Assembly: GCA_034769895.1 (NCBI GenBank)
Contig: CM068367.1
Span: 690,050,268-690,114,267, forward strand
From: Magicicada septendecula
Lineage: Eukaryota; Arthropoda; Insecta; Hemiptera; Cicadidae
Reading direction: 5' to 3'
Length of the DNA: 64,000 nt
Below, piece after piece: positions 35,760 through 48,355 of the stretch. The stretch's first letter is position 1. The number at the start of each line of letters is the position of its first letter. A model generated the notes under the pieces. The model was not told the DNA's origin. It did not search any database and was given only the letters and a program-made list of their open reading frames with translations. Made by a program: the position numbers and the translations under genes.

Positions 35760-38401
35760 AAAACAGGAATAGACACATGCATTTATTAACAATTTATTAA
35801 CTTTAATTCGCTGTAGAAAATAAGAATTTTAAAGTAAATAACTCTACTCATTACCTTCAATGTGATACTTGAGCCTGCTTAGCTGCACACAGATGGCTGA
35901 TTCGTGGCGGAATCGTTGACAAAACAAGCCTCATTTCTTCATCGATGGATTTGAGTCTCTCTCTCTTTGATGTTTTAATTTCAGTCAACGTCGAGAAGCC
36001 CAGTTCACACAAATATGTAGTTGAAAATGGTAATAACACATTAACTGCCATCTCGGAGATAGCCGGGTGCTGCTTATTGACAACCAAAATGTTTCCAAAG
36101 GCACTTCGAAAAATTTTAATTTCAATGTTCTGTCTGCATTCAAATCTGCCAGTTCCTCTTGTAAGCCTAAATTATTCGGAAGATGTTTCGAATCCATAAT
36201 GAATGGATCACGAATCCAGTCAAAATCTTCAACACTCTCTCCAAAATATTTTTTGAAATTCTGCTGCAAGAGTACTAAATATTCTTTAATTAAGTCCATC
36301 AACACCTTATTATCGTCGGCAAGGGGCCATACAGTTGGGAACATTCAACACGATCCATTTTCAATTGTCTATATCCACAAATTTAACTTATTAATCAATC
36401 CTTGAATCTTATCCATACTAGTCAGAATATTTTCGTTTCTACCCTGCATTTTTCTGTTTAGTTCATTCAAGTGTACGAAAATATCGGAAACATATGCCAA
36501 CTTAGATACCCATTCATCATCTGCAAATAAATCCGCATACTCATGCCCCTCAATAGTCAAGAATGTAAGTACCTCCTCTTTAAGTTCAAACATTCGCGTT
36601 AACATTTTACCTCGAGATAACCATCGTACTTCTGTATGTAGCAGAAGTGTAGTGTGCTCTGATCCCATTTCTTGACACAAAACGATAAAAAGCCGCATAT
36701 TTAGGGGCCGCGATTTGATGAAGTTCACGACTTTTACTACTTCGTCCATCACAATTTTCAGAGGAGATGGCAAAGACTTAGCAACAATGGCTTCATGGTG
36801 AATGAGACAATGGTCGGTTCGTAAGTTAGGATTTACTTCGCGTACTTTACCCACGAATCCTTTCACTCGGCCTGTCATAGAAGCGGTCTGTACAAACACT
36901 AACGCAGTCCTCCCATGTTAATTCATTACGGACCACATATTCATTAGTCGTACGAAATATTTCTTCACCGGTTGCTCGCTCGGGTAGTTCTTTGCAAAAA
37001 AAGAAATTAGTTGCAATTACATCCCCATCAACATACCTTATGTAGGAAAGAAGTTGTCCGGGACCGCCAATATCGGTGGACTCGTCGATCTGAAGTGAGA
37101 ACTTTCAACTGCTCTTTATTTTCTCCTTCATAATGTCTTCGATGTCACTGGACATGTCACTAACTCGGCGGCTGATTGTGTCAGCAGAGAGAGGAATTTT
37201 TGAAATTTCAGTACCAGCTTCTAGCTTCTAAACCCAGGACTATTTTTACCATTTCTTTACACGCGGGCATTAACAACGTTTCTGCTATTGTGTGTGTTTT
37301 TTGGCCTTTACGATAAGTTCGGCTACCTTATAGCTAGCTTCCTGTACTTTCTGCGAAACACGTACCGACGTAGTCATGAGCGTCACTTGTTTTTTATTTT
37401 GTTCCAACAACCGACGAAAATAATTCACATCTTTACTTAACAGAGAGGAATGTTTTGTTGACAAATGTCGTTTCAATTTACTGGGAACCATAGCAGCATT
37501 ACTGAGTTTTTCACCACACACAACACACTCGGGGATTGGGCATGTTTTGTCACCACACAAAAAAAACCCGTAAGATAAATAATTATCACTACATTGCCGG
37601 TGAACTACTTTCTGTTTCTTTTTTCCGGGCTCGATGTTTTCACTACTTGCACTCGAGGACGGACCACTCCGTACAAGGAACTTATCCATATCGAAAAAAA
37701 AAATAGTTTAATAACACTGTAATAGAAAATAGTAAGACTGGTGTAGCAATCACAATATTCGCACTACTGCAGAGCACAGCTGTGATAGAACTGAACTGAA
37801 ATACTGTAACTTTTGTCTGACAATGTGTGGGTCCTTCGGCGAAGGAAAAGAGCAATAAAGTTTAAGAAGCGCCGACAAACAGGCACAAATATCAAAACAA
37901 GGAAATAAAATAATAAAAGAGAGGTAAATTTTTGCTAATCCCCGCAATTTTAGTTAAAAGCACGTACAGCCAGCCGTACACAAAAAATGCGGTGTTACAA
38001 AGAACTCTCTTGAATAGAGTTTAGAACGTTTAGAGTTTTGAACGTAAACTCTATTGTATGATTGGTGCGGGCTGCTAAAAGGCTTGCTAAAAGTCTTACG
38101 CGGCTTTCTTTGCGGTGAACACAAAGCTTGCCGCCTGTAACCCATCAAACCGGCCCAATATTTCAGGCGAGAATACAAAAACTTAAGATAAGCAAACTAT
38201 AACAACAATATTGAGTAAATAAATTACATTTAATTTCTATGAAAATATAACAGTTATCAGCATGTATTAAAGAATAAACAAGCACCTTCTTACTTAAAAT
38301 CGACAATTAATTTATTACAATAACAGGTAAAAGTTCGCGTCACACCTTTCAACTTGTGACGGCACACTATTGTGCCGCGACACACCGGTTACGGAACACT
38401 G
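35564..38401 (-). mobile_element. hAT transposon nested in the LTR element
   Basis: The ends are CAGTGTTCCGCAACC and, reverse complemented, CAGTGTTCCGTAACC (14 of 15). Perfect 8-bp target duplications CCCTATAC flank it at 35556-35563 and 38402-38409. CGGCACAC-type subterminal motifs recur near both ends, as in other hAT elements. It is 2838 bp, the usual size for an autonomous hAT, and carries a minus-strand transposase with frameshifts. An ATT microsatellite lies at 35703-35760. Confidence 0.95.
35857..37689 (-). pseudogene. hAT transposase (ZBED5-like type), frameshifted
   Basis: Minus-strand blocks in N-to-C order cover most of a ~600-residue hAT transposase, which would cut and paste the element. 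37689-37285 opens with MDKFLVRSG and has a BED-type zinc finger with C-x2-C and PSKLKRHLSTKH. A block near 37092 reads QIDESTDIGGPGQLLSYIRY, containing a catalytic-region aspartate. 36899-36369 has GSEHTTLLLHTEVRWLSRGK, a strongly conserved core. 36087-35857 has LLPFSTTYLCELGFSTL and QAQVSH, the C-terminal hATC dimerisation region. Frames differ between blocks; one shift is explained by a 7-bp tandem duplication at 37216-37229. It is inactive as read. Resemblance is to the ZBED5/EPM2AIP1-like branch. Confidence 0.9.
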
Positions 38402-38652
38402 CCCTATACAGTAAGAGGGCATATAAAATAAGAAATCGACAAAGGATTAGTAAAAAGATAATTGAAATAAGTCAGTCAAAACACACGAGCCCGTTAGTAG
38501 TAATTCCCATGTAAGGATAAGTCCTTAATATTGTGTTTGGATGAGCATCAAATTAATCAGATGATAATTCCTGATAAGGCGTCACCAAAGAATATAAGAA
38601 TAGTTTTAAAACGTTTTAATAATGTCATTTTTTTAATAATTGTAATGCTGTA

Positions 38653-38970
38653 CCTGGATATTGGCAAATAGAATTGCATCCAGAAAGTATAGAATATGTG
38701 AATGGTATAAGTTATCATTTCAAGAGAACACCTTTTGGGCTGGTCCATAATGCGGCCATATTTACAGAATGATTTGACTGAGTAGGGGGCAAGGAGATTT
38801 TAGAAGTTATTACGGTTTATGTCGATGATTTAGTAATTGCATCAAATAGTTGGGAAGAATATTGTAATAGAATTAAGAGGGTACTTACCAGATTGGGGAA
38901 AAATATAATGACACTCAAGTTGAATAATGTCATAGCCAGTAGGATTAAATTGTGCGGATTTGTAGTAATT
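38653..38970 (+). pseudogene. RT fragment of the LTR element
   Basis: Frames read PGYWQIELHPESIEYV, then YHFKRTPFGLVHNAAIFTE and, after stops, VITVYVDDLVIASNSWEEY with YVDD at nt 38818-38829. This is the palm of a Gypsy-type RT, clearly related to the intact RT at 1-2571 (GYWQVELHP, PFGLVNSVAIF, VYVDDLLITSGTWEEH). Stops and a deletion between the two blocks show it is dead. It lies about 250 bp right of the hAT insert; the missing RT N-terminus should lie left of the insert but was not recognisable at 35121-35555. Confidence 0.85.
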
Positions 38971-39443
38971 AAATACCGAGATGGGAAAGTTAAAGATACA
39001 TAAAATTTTAATCAGATTCGACCGTATAAATAAAGTAATAATTAAAAGAAAAATAATTCTTAAATGAAGAACAAATGAAATGTATGACCCGAATTGGGAA
39101 GGTGAGGTTCAAAAGAAAGATAATGTTTTAGTCATGTTTTTGAGTTTTTTAGCCATGAAATTAGGCACAATTGTTATTTGTATTTATTATTTTGATGTAA
39201 AACCAGTTGGTTTAATTAATGTTGTTTTAAGTCATAAATAAGTGTTTAAGATATCGTAATTCATGATAATAATGAACCATATTTGTAATATTAGTAAAAG
39301 AAAAAACCAATTTGTTAAAAGAATTTTGTGAGGTACAAATACCTAATTAATCAGATGTTTAAATATTAAGATTAGACTATGTTGGTTATTTCAAAATTTC
39401 ATCTAAAATTTTATCTGAAATTATGAAATAAGGGATGGTATTA
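38971..39443. other. Decayed interior of LTR element before 3' LTR
   Basis: RNase H and integrase would be expected after the RT relic, but only about 470 bp of AT-rich sequence without motifs remains, so most of pol has been deleted. A purine-rich AAGGGATGG just before 39444 may be the remnant polypurine tract. Confidence 0.5.
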
Positions 39444-40797
39444 TGTACTGCTGTTAAAATGCACACAGTACATAATAAGGAGAAAGAGATTTTAATATGA
39501 TAAATTTTAAAAGAGAAAGGATGCAGATTTTGTATTGAATGTAACATATGTTTTAAAATGTAAACAAAAAACATTGGGAATATCAACTTACCCAGTCAAC
39601 ATAGAGGTCGATTCCTATATGATATAAAACAATATTCAGTTATATGTTCAGAAAATAATATATGAAATTGGAATGAATGTTATAAGAAGAGTAAAGAGTA
39701 ATAAAATTATAATTTAATAAATAACAAATAGAATTACGAATATTAGAGGTAAAATAAAGATGTTTAATAAGAAATAGAAAAATGATATATGTTTTAATAG
39801 GTATATGCTAAACAGATGTAAAGAAATTAGGGAATTATCAAAGTGGCAATTTTGTAAATTGTTAAAAAAAAATTGTATTGTATAGTAATGAAGGAAATTT
39901 TTATTAGTTTTCAAATATATTTAATAAGAGTTACATCAGGAGTCTTCAATTATATTCAATAAGAGTAACGTTATGAGTCTAATTTTATTTTCAATAAGAG
40001 TAATGTGAAGAGTCTAATTTATATCGAATAGTAACAGCATGAAGAGTCTAAAATTATATCTATTAAAAGTAGCGTGAAGAGTCTAAATTCATGAAATAAC
40101 ATTTGTACATCATCAAGTTTAATGTAATAGGTAAAAGAAAATAAAGTAAAGGAGTTTAACTTGTGATACCAGAGCTTTGATTATAATATTTAATAAATAA
40201 ATAACATTACGAGAAATATAAAAATATCCTTAATAGAACGACTATAGAAGAGGGAAATCCTGGACTGAAGAAGAGTTTAAGTGGCCATAAAGGATAATTA
40301 AGTGTTCCGAGGAGACATCTGTGTTGCAGTCATCCTGGAGAGCGGCATTCAGCGGTGAGATCAATAAGAAATTTGTGGGAAGGAACAGATCGCCAAGCCT
40401 GATATTGCTTTTGAAAAAAGGTAAACAACAACCAGAAGTGAACCCATGGCAGCTGGAAGAATCCAGAGTCGGTCAAGTTACATTAGTCTGGTATTTCTTT
40501 TTTACATGGTTAATTATCAAAACACTACATATTAACTGAATTTGGTTTGGTTTAAAGAAAAGAAAATATTAGATACAATCGTAAATACGATCAAACAGCT
40601 TAATAATCATTAACCCTGAGAGACAGAGTTTCTTTACATGTACTGGTAAACAAAAAAACATAATAACAGTAGGTACATTTATTAATTGTATTATACTATA
40701 AAATAATTACAAGACTTATAAAAAATAACAGTACATTAAATGACGCAACCAACGTGGTGCATATAATAATTATTATATATCAGAAATTAAGTACAGC

Positions 40798-40800
<3 letters not shown>
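39444..40800 (+). repeat. 3' LTR (1357 bp)
   Basis: Near-identical partner of 32392-33818 over its first ~1.2 kb, including the five-unit array (39923-40096). The last ~130 bp differ by several substitutions and small indels and lack one PBS-like unit. It ends CAGCACA, directly followed by AT dinucleotides. Confidence 0.92.

Positions 40801-40858
<58 letters not shown>
40801..40858. repeat. (AT)29 microsatellite at right edge of LTR element
   Basis: Uninterrupted AT dinucleotides immediately follow the 3' LTR. Paired with (AT)14 at the left edge, this indicates insertion into an AT tract. Confidence 0.97.
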
Positions 40859-40862
<4 letters not shown>

Positions 40863-43564
40863 TTAAGTATATTAATAAATATAATTTCTTCTGCAAGTAG
40901 TTGTATTATAATTTTATCGTTTCAATTCACTTGATGTATGTTTCACTGAATATATCTTTACACCTTTATATCTTCGATATGTATATTATCTTTACAATAC
41001 TGACATGCTAAGCAATCTTGTGGGTGTGAAGTCACATGTCCAAGAGTATGGAATAACTGACAGCCATTATGTGGTGAAACACAGGGATGTCACAACTTAA
41101 ATGTAGCATTATAGCCTCAGCAATCATTAATAGCTACTCTCATCTCCTGATTATCCAGATTATTGGAAGGAAACACCATGATTAATCCAAAACTACGAAA
41201 TTTGGCAACTTTTTCCTGGCTCTCACGAATGTAAAACTTCAAGAAGGTTGTTTTAAAGAACAACAAACTAGTAATATTACATTGACTCAGATGGTAATCT
41301 TTACTGCAGAAGAATACATACATTTTTATCAAAATAAAAAACTCAGAGACTTATGTACGTAAAATTCTGAACTTTTACTGAAACCTTAGAATAAATTTAC
41401 AGTTAACAGAATTTAGTATAATATGGCTTTCACATTAGTGGTTTACTGTATATAGAAGAAATTCATTAAAACATAAGATTAATAATATATAATATTTAAA
41501 TTTGTTTAAAAACACTTTGTTACCAATTTTTGTTCATTTGCGTTGTCATTTTGCTAATTTGTGCACACCATTTACTCAGAAGTAATTTAGTGGTTACTGT
41601 TATCTTTTTTCTCCATATATTTGATCAGAATAACCATCACTGTATTATTTTATTCTCATATAGTCTTGTTAATCCATTTTATTGTACAGTTATCCTATTC
41701 TTATCTAACTTGGCTAATCCAAAAATCATATAATCTGTCTTGAATACATTGATTTTATACGCGTACAATAGGATACTACTTTATTCCAAAATGTTTATGT
41801 ATACATGATTAATGTACATGAGACTAAGTAGATATATTTGAGTAGCACACTAAGATGGAAAGCTTAACTATGTACTAATCAAATGTGAGCTTCAAAATAT
41901 ACTCAGTATTTGGTTATGATGAATGTGATGGTTGACTTCCAGTGAGGATGTAAACTACACTTATATACTGAATCTATAGATAATATATTGTTCATAACTA
42001 CATTGTTAAGACATTTATATGTCTCTTACACCTAATAAAAGAAACTTCTATGTAAAGATGAGTTATCAACAAATAATGTTACCAATTTAGGTGACTAGTA
42101 GTATAATAGTTAAAAAATGATTTCTGTTTGTAATAAAAAGTATAACATTAATATTTTATGCAGGCTATCCGAGTCCCCCCCTTCCAGAACACACACAAAC
42201 AAACATGCAGTATTTAAAATAATTTTAAATCTAAACTGAAACAATCAAAAAGAAGAATATTTACTTTTGTTAAGAAGTTTTGTATGCTTGTTTGTGTTCT
42301 CTGAGTGAACATTTTCTTTATAATTTTCCCACAATTTTCTACTATAATATTAAGGACTTAAACCAATATCATAAAGTCACAGACACTATTAAGACCAGCC
42401 AACATGTTTTTTTTTTAGTTGAAATATTTGAAAAAAGTATTGGCTTTATTATTGTGTCTGTACTGTGTCACAGGATTTAGATTCTGATCAAAATAATGAT
42501 AATTACTTGAAAACTAAAAATGACTACAAGAAATTTGTTATTTTCACTGTTATCAAGATGTCAGACTTACACTATTATTTAGAAGTCGACTTGCTAATGC
42601 CTGGGCACACTGCCACTGATAGTCATCTGTTATTAATTACAACCTTTGTTGGGCTACAATAGAAGTGACATGAGATTTTAGCCTCAAATAATATAATTAT
42701 CCAATGTGACCCACACACATTTCAAAACAATTGAAACAAGAGCTATAATTTACAAACAATATTTATTGTTCAACAAATTATGAGAAACAAGACTAATTGT
42801 CAGATACTTCTTTAATTCTGTTTATTTAACATATGCTTAGTTACATGACTACAAAAAATAAATAAAGCCAGTTAATCGGTTTTAGAAAGAATTTATTCTA
42901 GACTGAGGTGAACAAACTGGCCAAATTATGATGTGTCTATATAAAATCCATAAAATATAGGGAAATAAGACTAAGAATATATTGCAATTTTACATTTTTA
43001 CTTCTAATAGAATTCTGACATGGACTGTTATAATTCACATTGTAGTATTATAATGGGCCTAAGCAATGTACAGATTTAAAAACCTCTTCTCAACATGTAA
43101 ATAATACAGACAAATAATGTTTTTGTTTACATAACTCAAATCTTTAATGAAATTAATTAATTTTCTTATGACAGTTTTCTCATAAATTCCTTTATATATT
43201 GTGTCAGTAACTGTGGTCAGTATACAGGAGTTCGTAAAAAAAATGTATTGACATGCAAGTATAAAATAATGCTCAGAAAGACAAATATCTAAATAGTTTC
43301 AATCATCTGTAGCGACAGTAACCAATTGAAATGATAGAAGTTAGGGCATTGGTTATTAAAATTATGACTATTAGGATATCAAATATAGTGTTAAATTAGG
43401 ATGAAGTTAGAAAACAAAACATTTGATGAGTGAGATTAGCTAACAACTAACCTTTAATGAAAAAGAAATGTCCTGAATTCACACTATACTCTTGTTTAAT
43501 CACTAATAGTTTTGTGTTTCTGATTATTTATTTGGATACACAAAAATTATCACAGAAAGAGCTA
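40859..43564. other. Non-coding, AT-rich
   Basis: No feature could be supported; open frames are short and lack motifs. Confidence 0.5.
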
Positions 43565-43722
43565 CAGTGGAACCTCAACATAACACCCCTGTGATATAAT
43601 GGGACCCTTGATGTAACGCGCATTTTTCAAGCTCCCGGGAAATTAAATAGTTAAACTTGTGACATTTATATAAAGCGCTTTTTGGCTGGTCTGCAGAAGA
43701 GCGTTATATCAAGGTTTCACGG
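43565..43722. mobile_element. pogo/Tigger-type MITE with TA duplication
   Basis: The left end CAGTGGAACCTCAACATAAC pairs with the reverse complement of the right end, CCGTGAAACCTTGATATAAC (15 of 20). TA flanks both sides (43563-43564 and 43723-43724). CAGTGGAACCTCGATATAAC-like ends are typical of the pogo/Tigger branch of Tc1/mariner. At 158 bp it has no coding capacity. Confidence 0.85.
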
Positions 43723-45055
43723 TATGTGGATATAATCAGTAAAAACTATAGTCTTTTCTGGTTTCTACCATATACCATACCTTATTGTGTTACCTGTCTA
43801 AATCAGGCAATTCTCTTGTTACAGCAATCTCATGCCTAAACTAGGACTCAGGAGACTAAAGACAGGCTGAGCTTAATTATTAAGCTGCAATCTTATAAAG
43901 TAAATATAGTATGGAAGTAAAAGTAAAACTACTTACTGGCACACATATAAAAATAACTTTTGAAATAGAATGAGAGGCTTAAATCACAGCACACTATTAT
44001 AACCCAATATGATACACAGAGTTAAGAGCATTGTTTTTCCTCTATGCTTGGAGAAAACTGCACTCTGTGCCTTGCATACAGAACAAAAAGTATAGTATGC
44101 TTGTTTAATGCATCACCAAAATAAAAAATTTTCAGCAATACAAAACGTGTAAAAATGAATTTGGGACTGAATCTTGGGGAAAATTATAAATGAATAAGAA
44201 ATGTAATAAATAATTACAACAAAATGAAGTTACATATATCACTGAATATAAACCTGTTTGGGTATTATCTTGAGCAAAGTTACAGAAGTCTACCTCATTA
44301 GGCTATGGTCACACATGACACTGGTAGCGGAGAGCAAAGTGGAGATTAAAATTCAAACAAACGAAAGAGCTGTTCCATACAATGCAACAGGAGTGTTAAC
44401 AGGGTCACAGAGATCAGATTTGGTAGCAGGATAGAGATGGAATAGATGCGGGAAACAAAGCTGGTTACTGAGAATACAAATCAGTTTGTTTTTTAAGACA
44501 GATTCAAGCTGTTGTATTCTGTTTTTTACATTTAGTACCTGTCTAATACTAGCCTGTTGTTTAAAAATGATTACAGCTAAGTACACCTTACTAGAATTCA
44601 GTATAATAAATCAAATGTGTAGTGACTTACAAAATTAAATACTTTTTATAGTTAATATAAAATTTATAAAAAATAGTTTTTGTCAACTGCAATTAAAAAC
44701 ATATTAACTGTAAATTTAAATACACTTACTATTCATAAACTGAATCATAAATCAGTATCAAATCAATGAGTCAAAATGAGTAATTCTGTGGTGAATTTGG
44801 TGTTATCCAGCCAGTGGTTTCATTGGATAATCTACATTCCAATAAAGGTAATAGAACAACAAATGTCCTTACTGACATCCTTGAATATTCAACAAATTTA
44901 GTTGGATTAGTTGGATATTTTCTAAGATTCTCATACAAATGATGAAATTACCCATAAATTTCTTACTGTTTGTTTATTTCATAGATTCAAATTTTTCTGT
45001 GTGCTGTACGTCAATAACACAAAGCTGTTAAAAAAATGTTTAAACTGCAATTCCA
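43723..45055. other. Non-coding, AT-rich
   Basis: Nothing was recognised. A GGCTATGGTCACAC phrase at 44310 resembles a transposon end, but no partner was found. Confidence 0.4.
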
Positions 45056-46160
45056 GCTAACCCAGAGAATAAGAAATGAAACAAAGAGAATTATTAAACA
45101 AGCCCATCAAGACTCATTGGAACGCTTCATAGCCACTATGAAACACGATTTATAATGTAGACAGACTATGGTGTATAAAGTGATGAGAAATTGAATAGAT
45201 CTGAAAGAGAAAAGATTTGTGTTAATATGATTGAGGAAAATGAATGGACAACCCATTATAGGTAGTTATATTTTGACAGGGCAATAGAAAATGATAAGGA
45301 ATATATAAGTAAGCCCAGTGGAAAAAGTCTAGATAAGTTAATTATAGAAGAACTCCACACAAGCAATGCGTGGAATGAAAAGTAGAAAGGCACCAGGACT
45401 TTATTAACAGAATAAATGCTGAGTTAATAAAATATGGTGGCACATTATTATATTTATGAATTCTCCATTTTCTAAATAACATTTGGATGGAAGACAAAAT
45501 TCTGAAAGAATGGAGGCGGTCAAAAGTGATTTCGTTATATAAAAAAGGAGACAGAACAGATACATATAACTACAGAGAAATAAGCTTGCTGGACTCAATG
45601 TATAAAATATATACAAGAATTCTTTTATATATCAGATTTAACCAGAGATTAAGAGTCATTACAGATGCATCACTTCTTGAAGAGCAAATGGGTTTCAGAA
45701 AGGGTAGGTCGACTATGGATGCATTGTTTGTATTACGACAGATAATAGAGAAAAGGCAGGAGTATAACCAGGAATGCATATCGCTTTTGTCGATCTGGAA
45801 AAAGCATTTGATAATGTAGACCATCAAAAGTTATGGAATATTATGGTTAGAAGAGGATATCCACAGCATTTAATAAAGTCAGTCAAGAACCTTTACAAAA
45901 GTACATCTGTAGTCCTGAATCTGAATGGTAGGCTCTCAGGTGATGTTCCAATAAATAAGGGAGTTAGACAGGGATGCTGTGTTTCCCCAACCTTGTTTAA
46001 TATATACATTGACGACATGTTGAGAGCATGGAAATCCAGAGTGACTCGGGAATACAGTTTAACAAATCAATTTGTATGGGTTCCCTGCTACATGCGGATG
46101 ACATAGTTCTTATTCAAGAAAATATGGATGATTTGCAAAGAGTTTCAATTGCATGAGGTG
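45056..46160 (+). pseudogene. LINE reverse transcriptase relic
   Basis: Plus-strand blocks in order read RNETKRIIKQAHQDSLERF, MKSRKAPG, then (45487) EEWRR-like KEWRRSKVISLYKKGDR, QMGFRKGRSTMDALFVLRQI, then (45774) IAFVDLEKAFDNVDHQKLW, KGVRQGCCVSPTLFNIYIDD and LHADDIVLIQE (about 46087-46122). These are consecutive fingers and palm motifs of a non-LTR retrotransposon RT, with the catalytic YADD equivalent present as HADD. At least two frameshifts and several stops inactivate it. No endonuclease precedes it and no clear 3' end follows. The clade was not assigned. Confidence 0.88.
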
Positions 46161-47790
46161 GCGAGAAGTACTCACTGGCAATTTCAGTAAGAAAGACCAA
46201 AACCATGGCTTTAAAGGTAAAGACATCTTAGTCCAGTGAGGACTAAGATGGTTAAAAACAACAGCACTTTAGAACAAGTGCTCTCTCATATATAAAACAA
46301 GGGACATGACAATCAGCTAGCAAACAACCTTGTTACTACAGCATTTACCAAAGATTAAAGAGGAAATGACTAAGAGGCCTCAAACAAATAATTAGGATTG
46401 TAGCTCCTTCAATACTGTATCCCTCATCACATTTACTTAATACTTTACAATAAGTAGACCAGACATTTCTAGTGTTTAATAAAAACAAATTTAATAAGGA
46501 GATGGTGGTGATATTAAATGTTAAGTAAGTAAATGTAGACCATGATCTTTACTAAATGTCTAGAAAATGGGTAAAATGAACATATAGTGCTGTTTCATGT
46601 CCTTGCAATTGAAAAAAATCACTAATCAAACAAGAGTAGCAACACTTTAAAAACAAAAATGTGTTCTGAACATTGTATAGTCAGATCTTATACTTCACCC
46701 GTAGCTATCATATTAAGTTATAGTAGTCCAAAATAGAAAATTATTCAGGTAATATTAGTAACAATTTGTTTTACCTTTATCATAACAATAACAATGTTAT
46801 TGTTATACTATAATTAGTAATATTTTTTAAATTTTAATTCTCTTGTTTGCATTGTATTACCTTAAGAAATTCTGTTTGTTATAAAATAAAGTTGAATACC
46901 ACAATCACACTTGATTTTAATGTACATAATTGTTGCATTTGTCATTGAACCTTTTCATTTATTATTATTATCAGGGGTGCAGACAGAATTTCCTTCTGAG
47001 CGAGGTTAGATTTATATAAATAAAATTATGAAAAAGTAAGAAAAACTCAAAATTTGCTACTTATTTTATTATAATTTTAAAGGTAAGTGTGAAAAAATGG
47101 TTCCATTAATGTATATCTAAAAGTTAACACAGTTATGAACCAATAAGGATGACATATTCCATTACAATAAATAAAACAAACTAAACTAGAAAAGTGGCAC
47201 ATTTACTCTGTCTTCTGCAGATGCTAATAGTGTTAAAGGTTTTGTACAAATTCTGATTCAGGGAGTATCTGTCTATAAATATATGCGGAAAATGGAATGA
47301 AATTGGTCTATTTGCCTTTCAACAGAAATGAATCAAAGATTCTTGAAATGGACATTACAGGGCCTCAAAAACAGCACCTCACTTTGTTTTGTTGAAGTTT
47401 TCATACAAATCAATTCATCGCTAGAGGACCTCTTGTAAATGACATTCTGAATGTTGCATTTGGTTTTATGTTTATGAAAGTATGTGAATGTGTTTTAAGT
47501 GTTTAATTGTAATTTGTTTTCAAAATGTAATAAAGCACTAAATTAAATAATCTGAAAATTATTAAATACGGATCTAAAAACTGTGTGTAAATATAGGTAC
47601 TTCATACAAGTTTGAACAGAAAGCAAAAAGTGTTACAACATTTTTACTTCCATGTTCCATAAGGAAATGGAAGTATGGTCATGGCAAAAAAAATCGTGTT
47701 TGAGATAATGGTAGATTCTGATTGTACTACCATCAAAACATGAAAAAAAGTCATTTTTCGAAAAGTGTCTGTGTGTGTGAATTTTTCTAT
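46161..47790. other. Non-coding, AT-rich
   Basis: No gene was seen. A CAGGGGTGCAGACAG at 46972 preceded by ATTATTAT looks like a hAT end but has no partner nearby. Confidence 0.4.
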
Positions 47791-48313
47791 GTCAAACGAT
47801 CACTGCCACAAATTCAAACAGAATCAAAAATTTTTTTGCATACAATTCTGAATTGTAGAGGACTCAAGGCCTATTGATTTTGGTGAAGATCGGTTAAGGG
47901 GAAGGGGTAGTTTGCCTGCAACCTTTTACGTTTTAACAAGAGTAAAGTGCTTAATTTTGATAAATAAAGTATCCTTAAAAGAAGGTCATAATAATCCACT
48001 GTAGAAAGGTAGATGAAATATAAATAAAAGGGTTGTTGAAGGGGGGGAGTAATTTTCTATAAATTAAAATGGTAGTTGATGAGGGAGGAGATAATTTTTT
48101 ATAAGTTTTATATGTGTAATACGTTATTGACAACAAAGAAGTAGTTTCTATGGAAACATTTCATTTCACTTTAACAAAATTCTAATTTTTTCATTTAAAT
48201 TAAATCATGTATGAGAGAAAATATATCGTTCGTGGCAGGCAAGCATATCTCAATTATGTAATGTTTACGTTTCCATTTTATTATTATTATTACCACAATA
48301 AAAAGGCAGGCAA

Positions 48314-48314
<1 letters not shown>

Positions 48315-48353
<39 letters not shown>
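48315..48353. repeat. (AC)n microsatellite
   Basis: About 39 bp of uninterrupted AC dinucleotides; the Thr/His and Val/Cys frames over it are artefacts. Confidence 0.97.

Positions 48354-48355
<2 letters not shown>

Larger units (their letters stand above)
32392..40800 (+). mobile_element. Complete but defective Gypsy-type LTR retrotransposon with nested hAT
   Basis: The element is 8409 bp with LTRs at 32392-33818 and 39444-40800 that begin TGTACTG and end CAGTACA (5') or CAGCACA (3'). A PBS-like TGGCGCCCATACGTG starts 5 bp after the 5' LTR. In order it holds a gag frame with one stop, a short broken stretch, a nested hAT transposon (35564-38401) and an RT relic with YVDD. About 470 bp without recognisable RNase H or integrase follows. 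The RT wording resembles the pol at 1-2571, so both belong to the same broad clade. A weak purine-rich AAGGGATGG lies just before the 3' LTR. Without the hAT insert the element would be about 5.6 kb, short for an autonomous Gypsy element, so it is probably non-autonomous. Both sides are AT repeats, so the target duplication cannot be delimited. Confidence 0.9.

Noticed and set aside
46972-47010. CAGGGGTGCAGACAG as a hAT end
   Set aside because: No matching inverted end or 8-bp duplication was found downstream.
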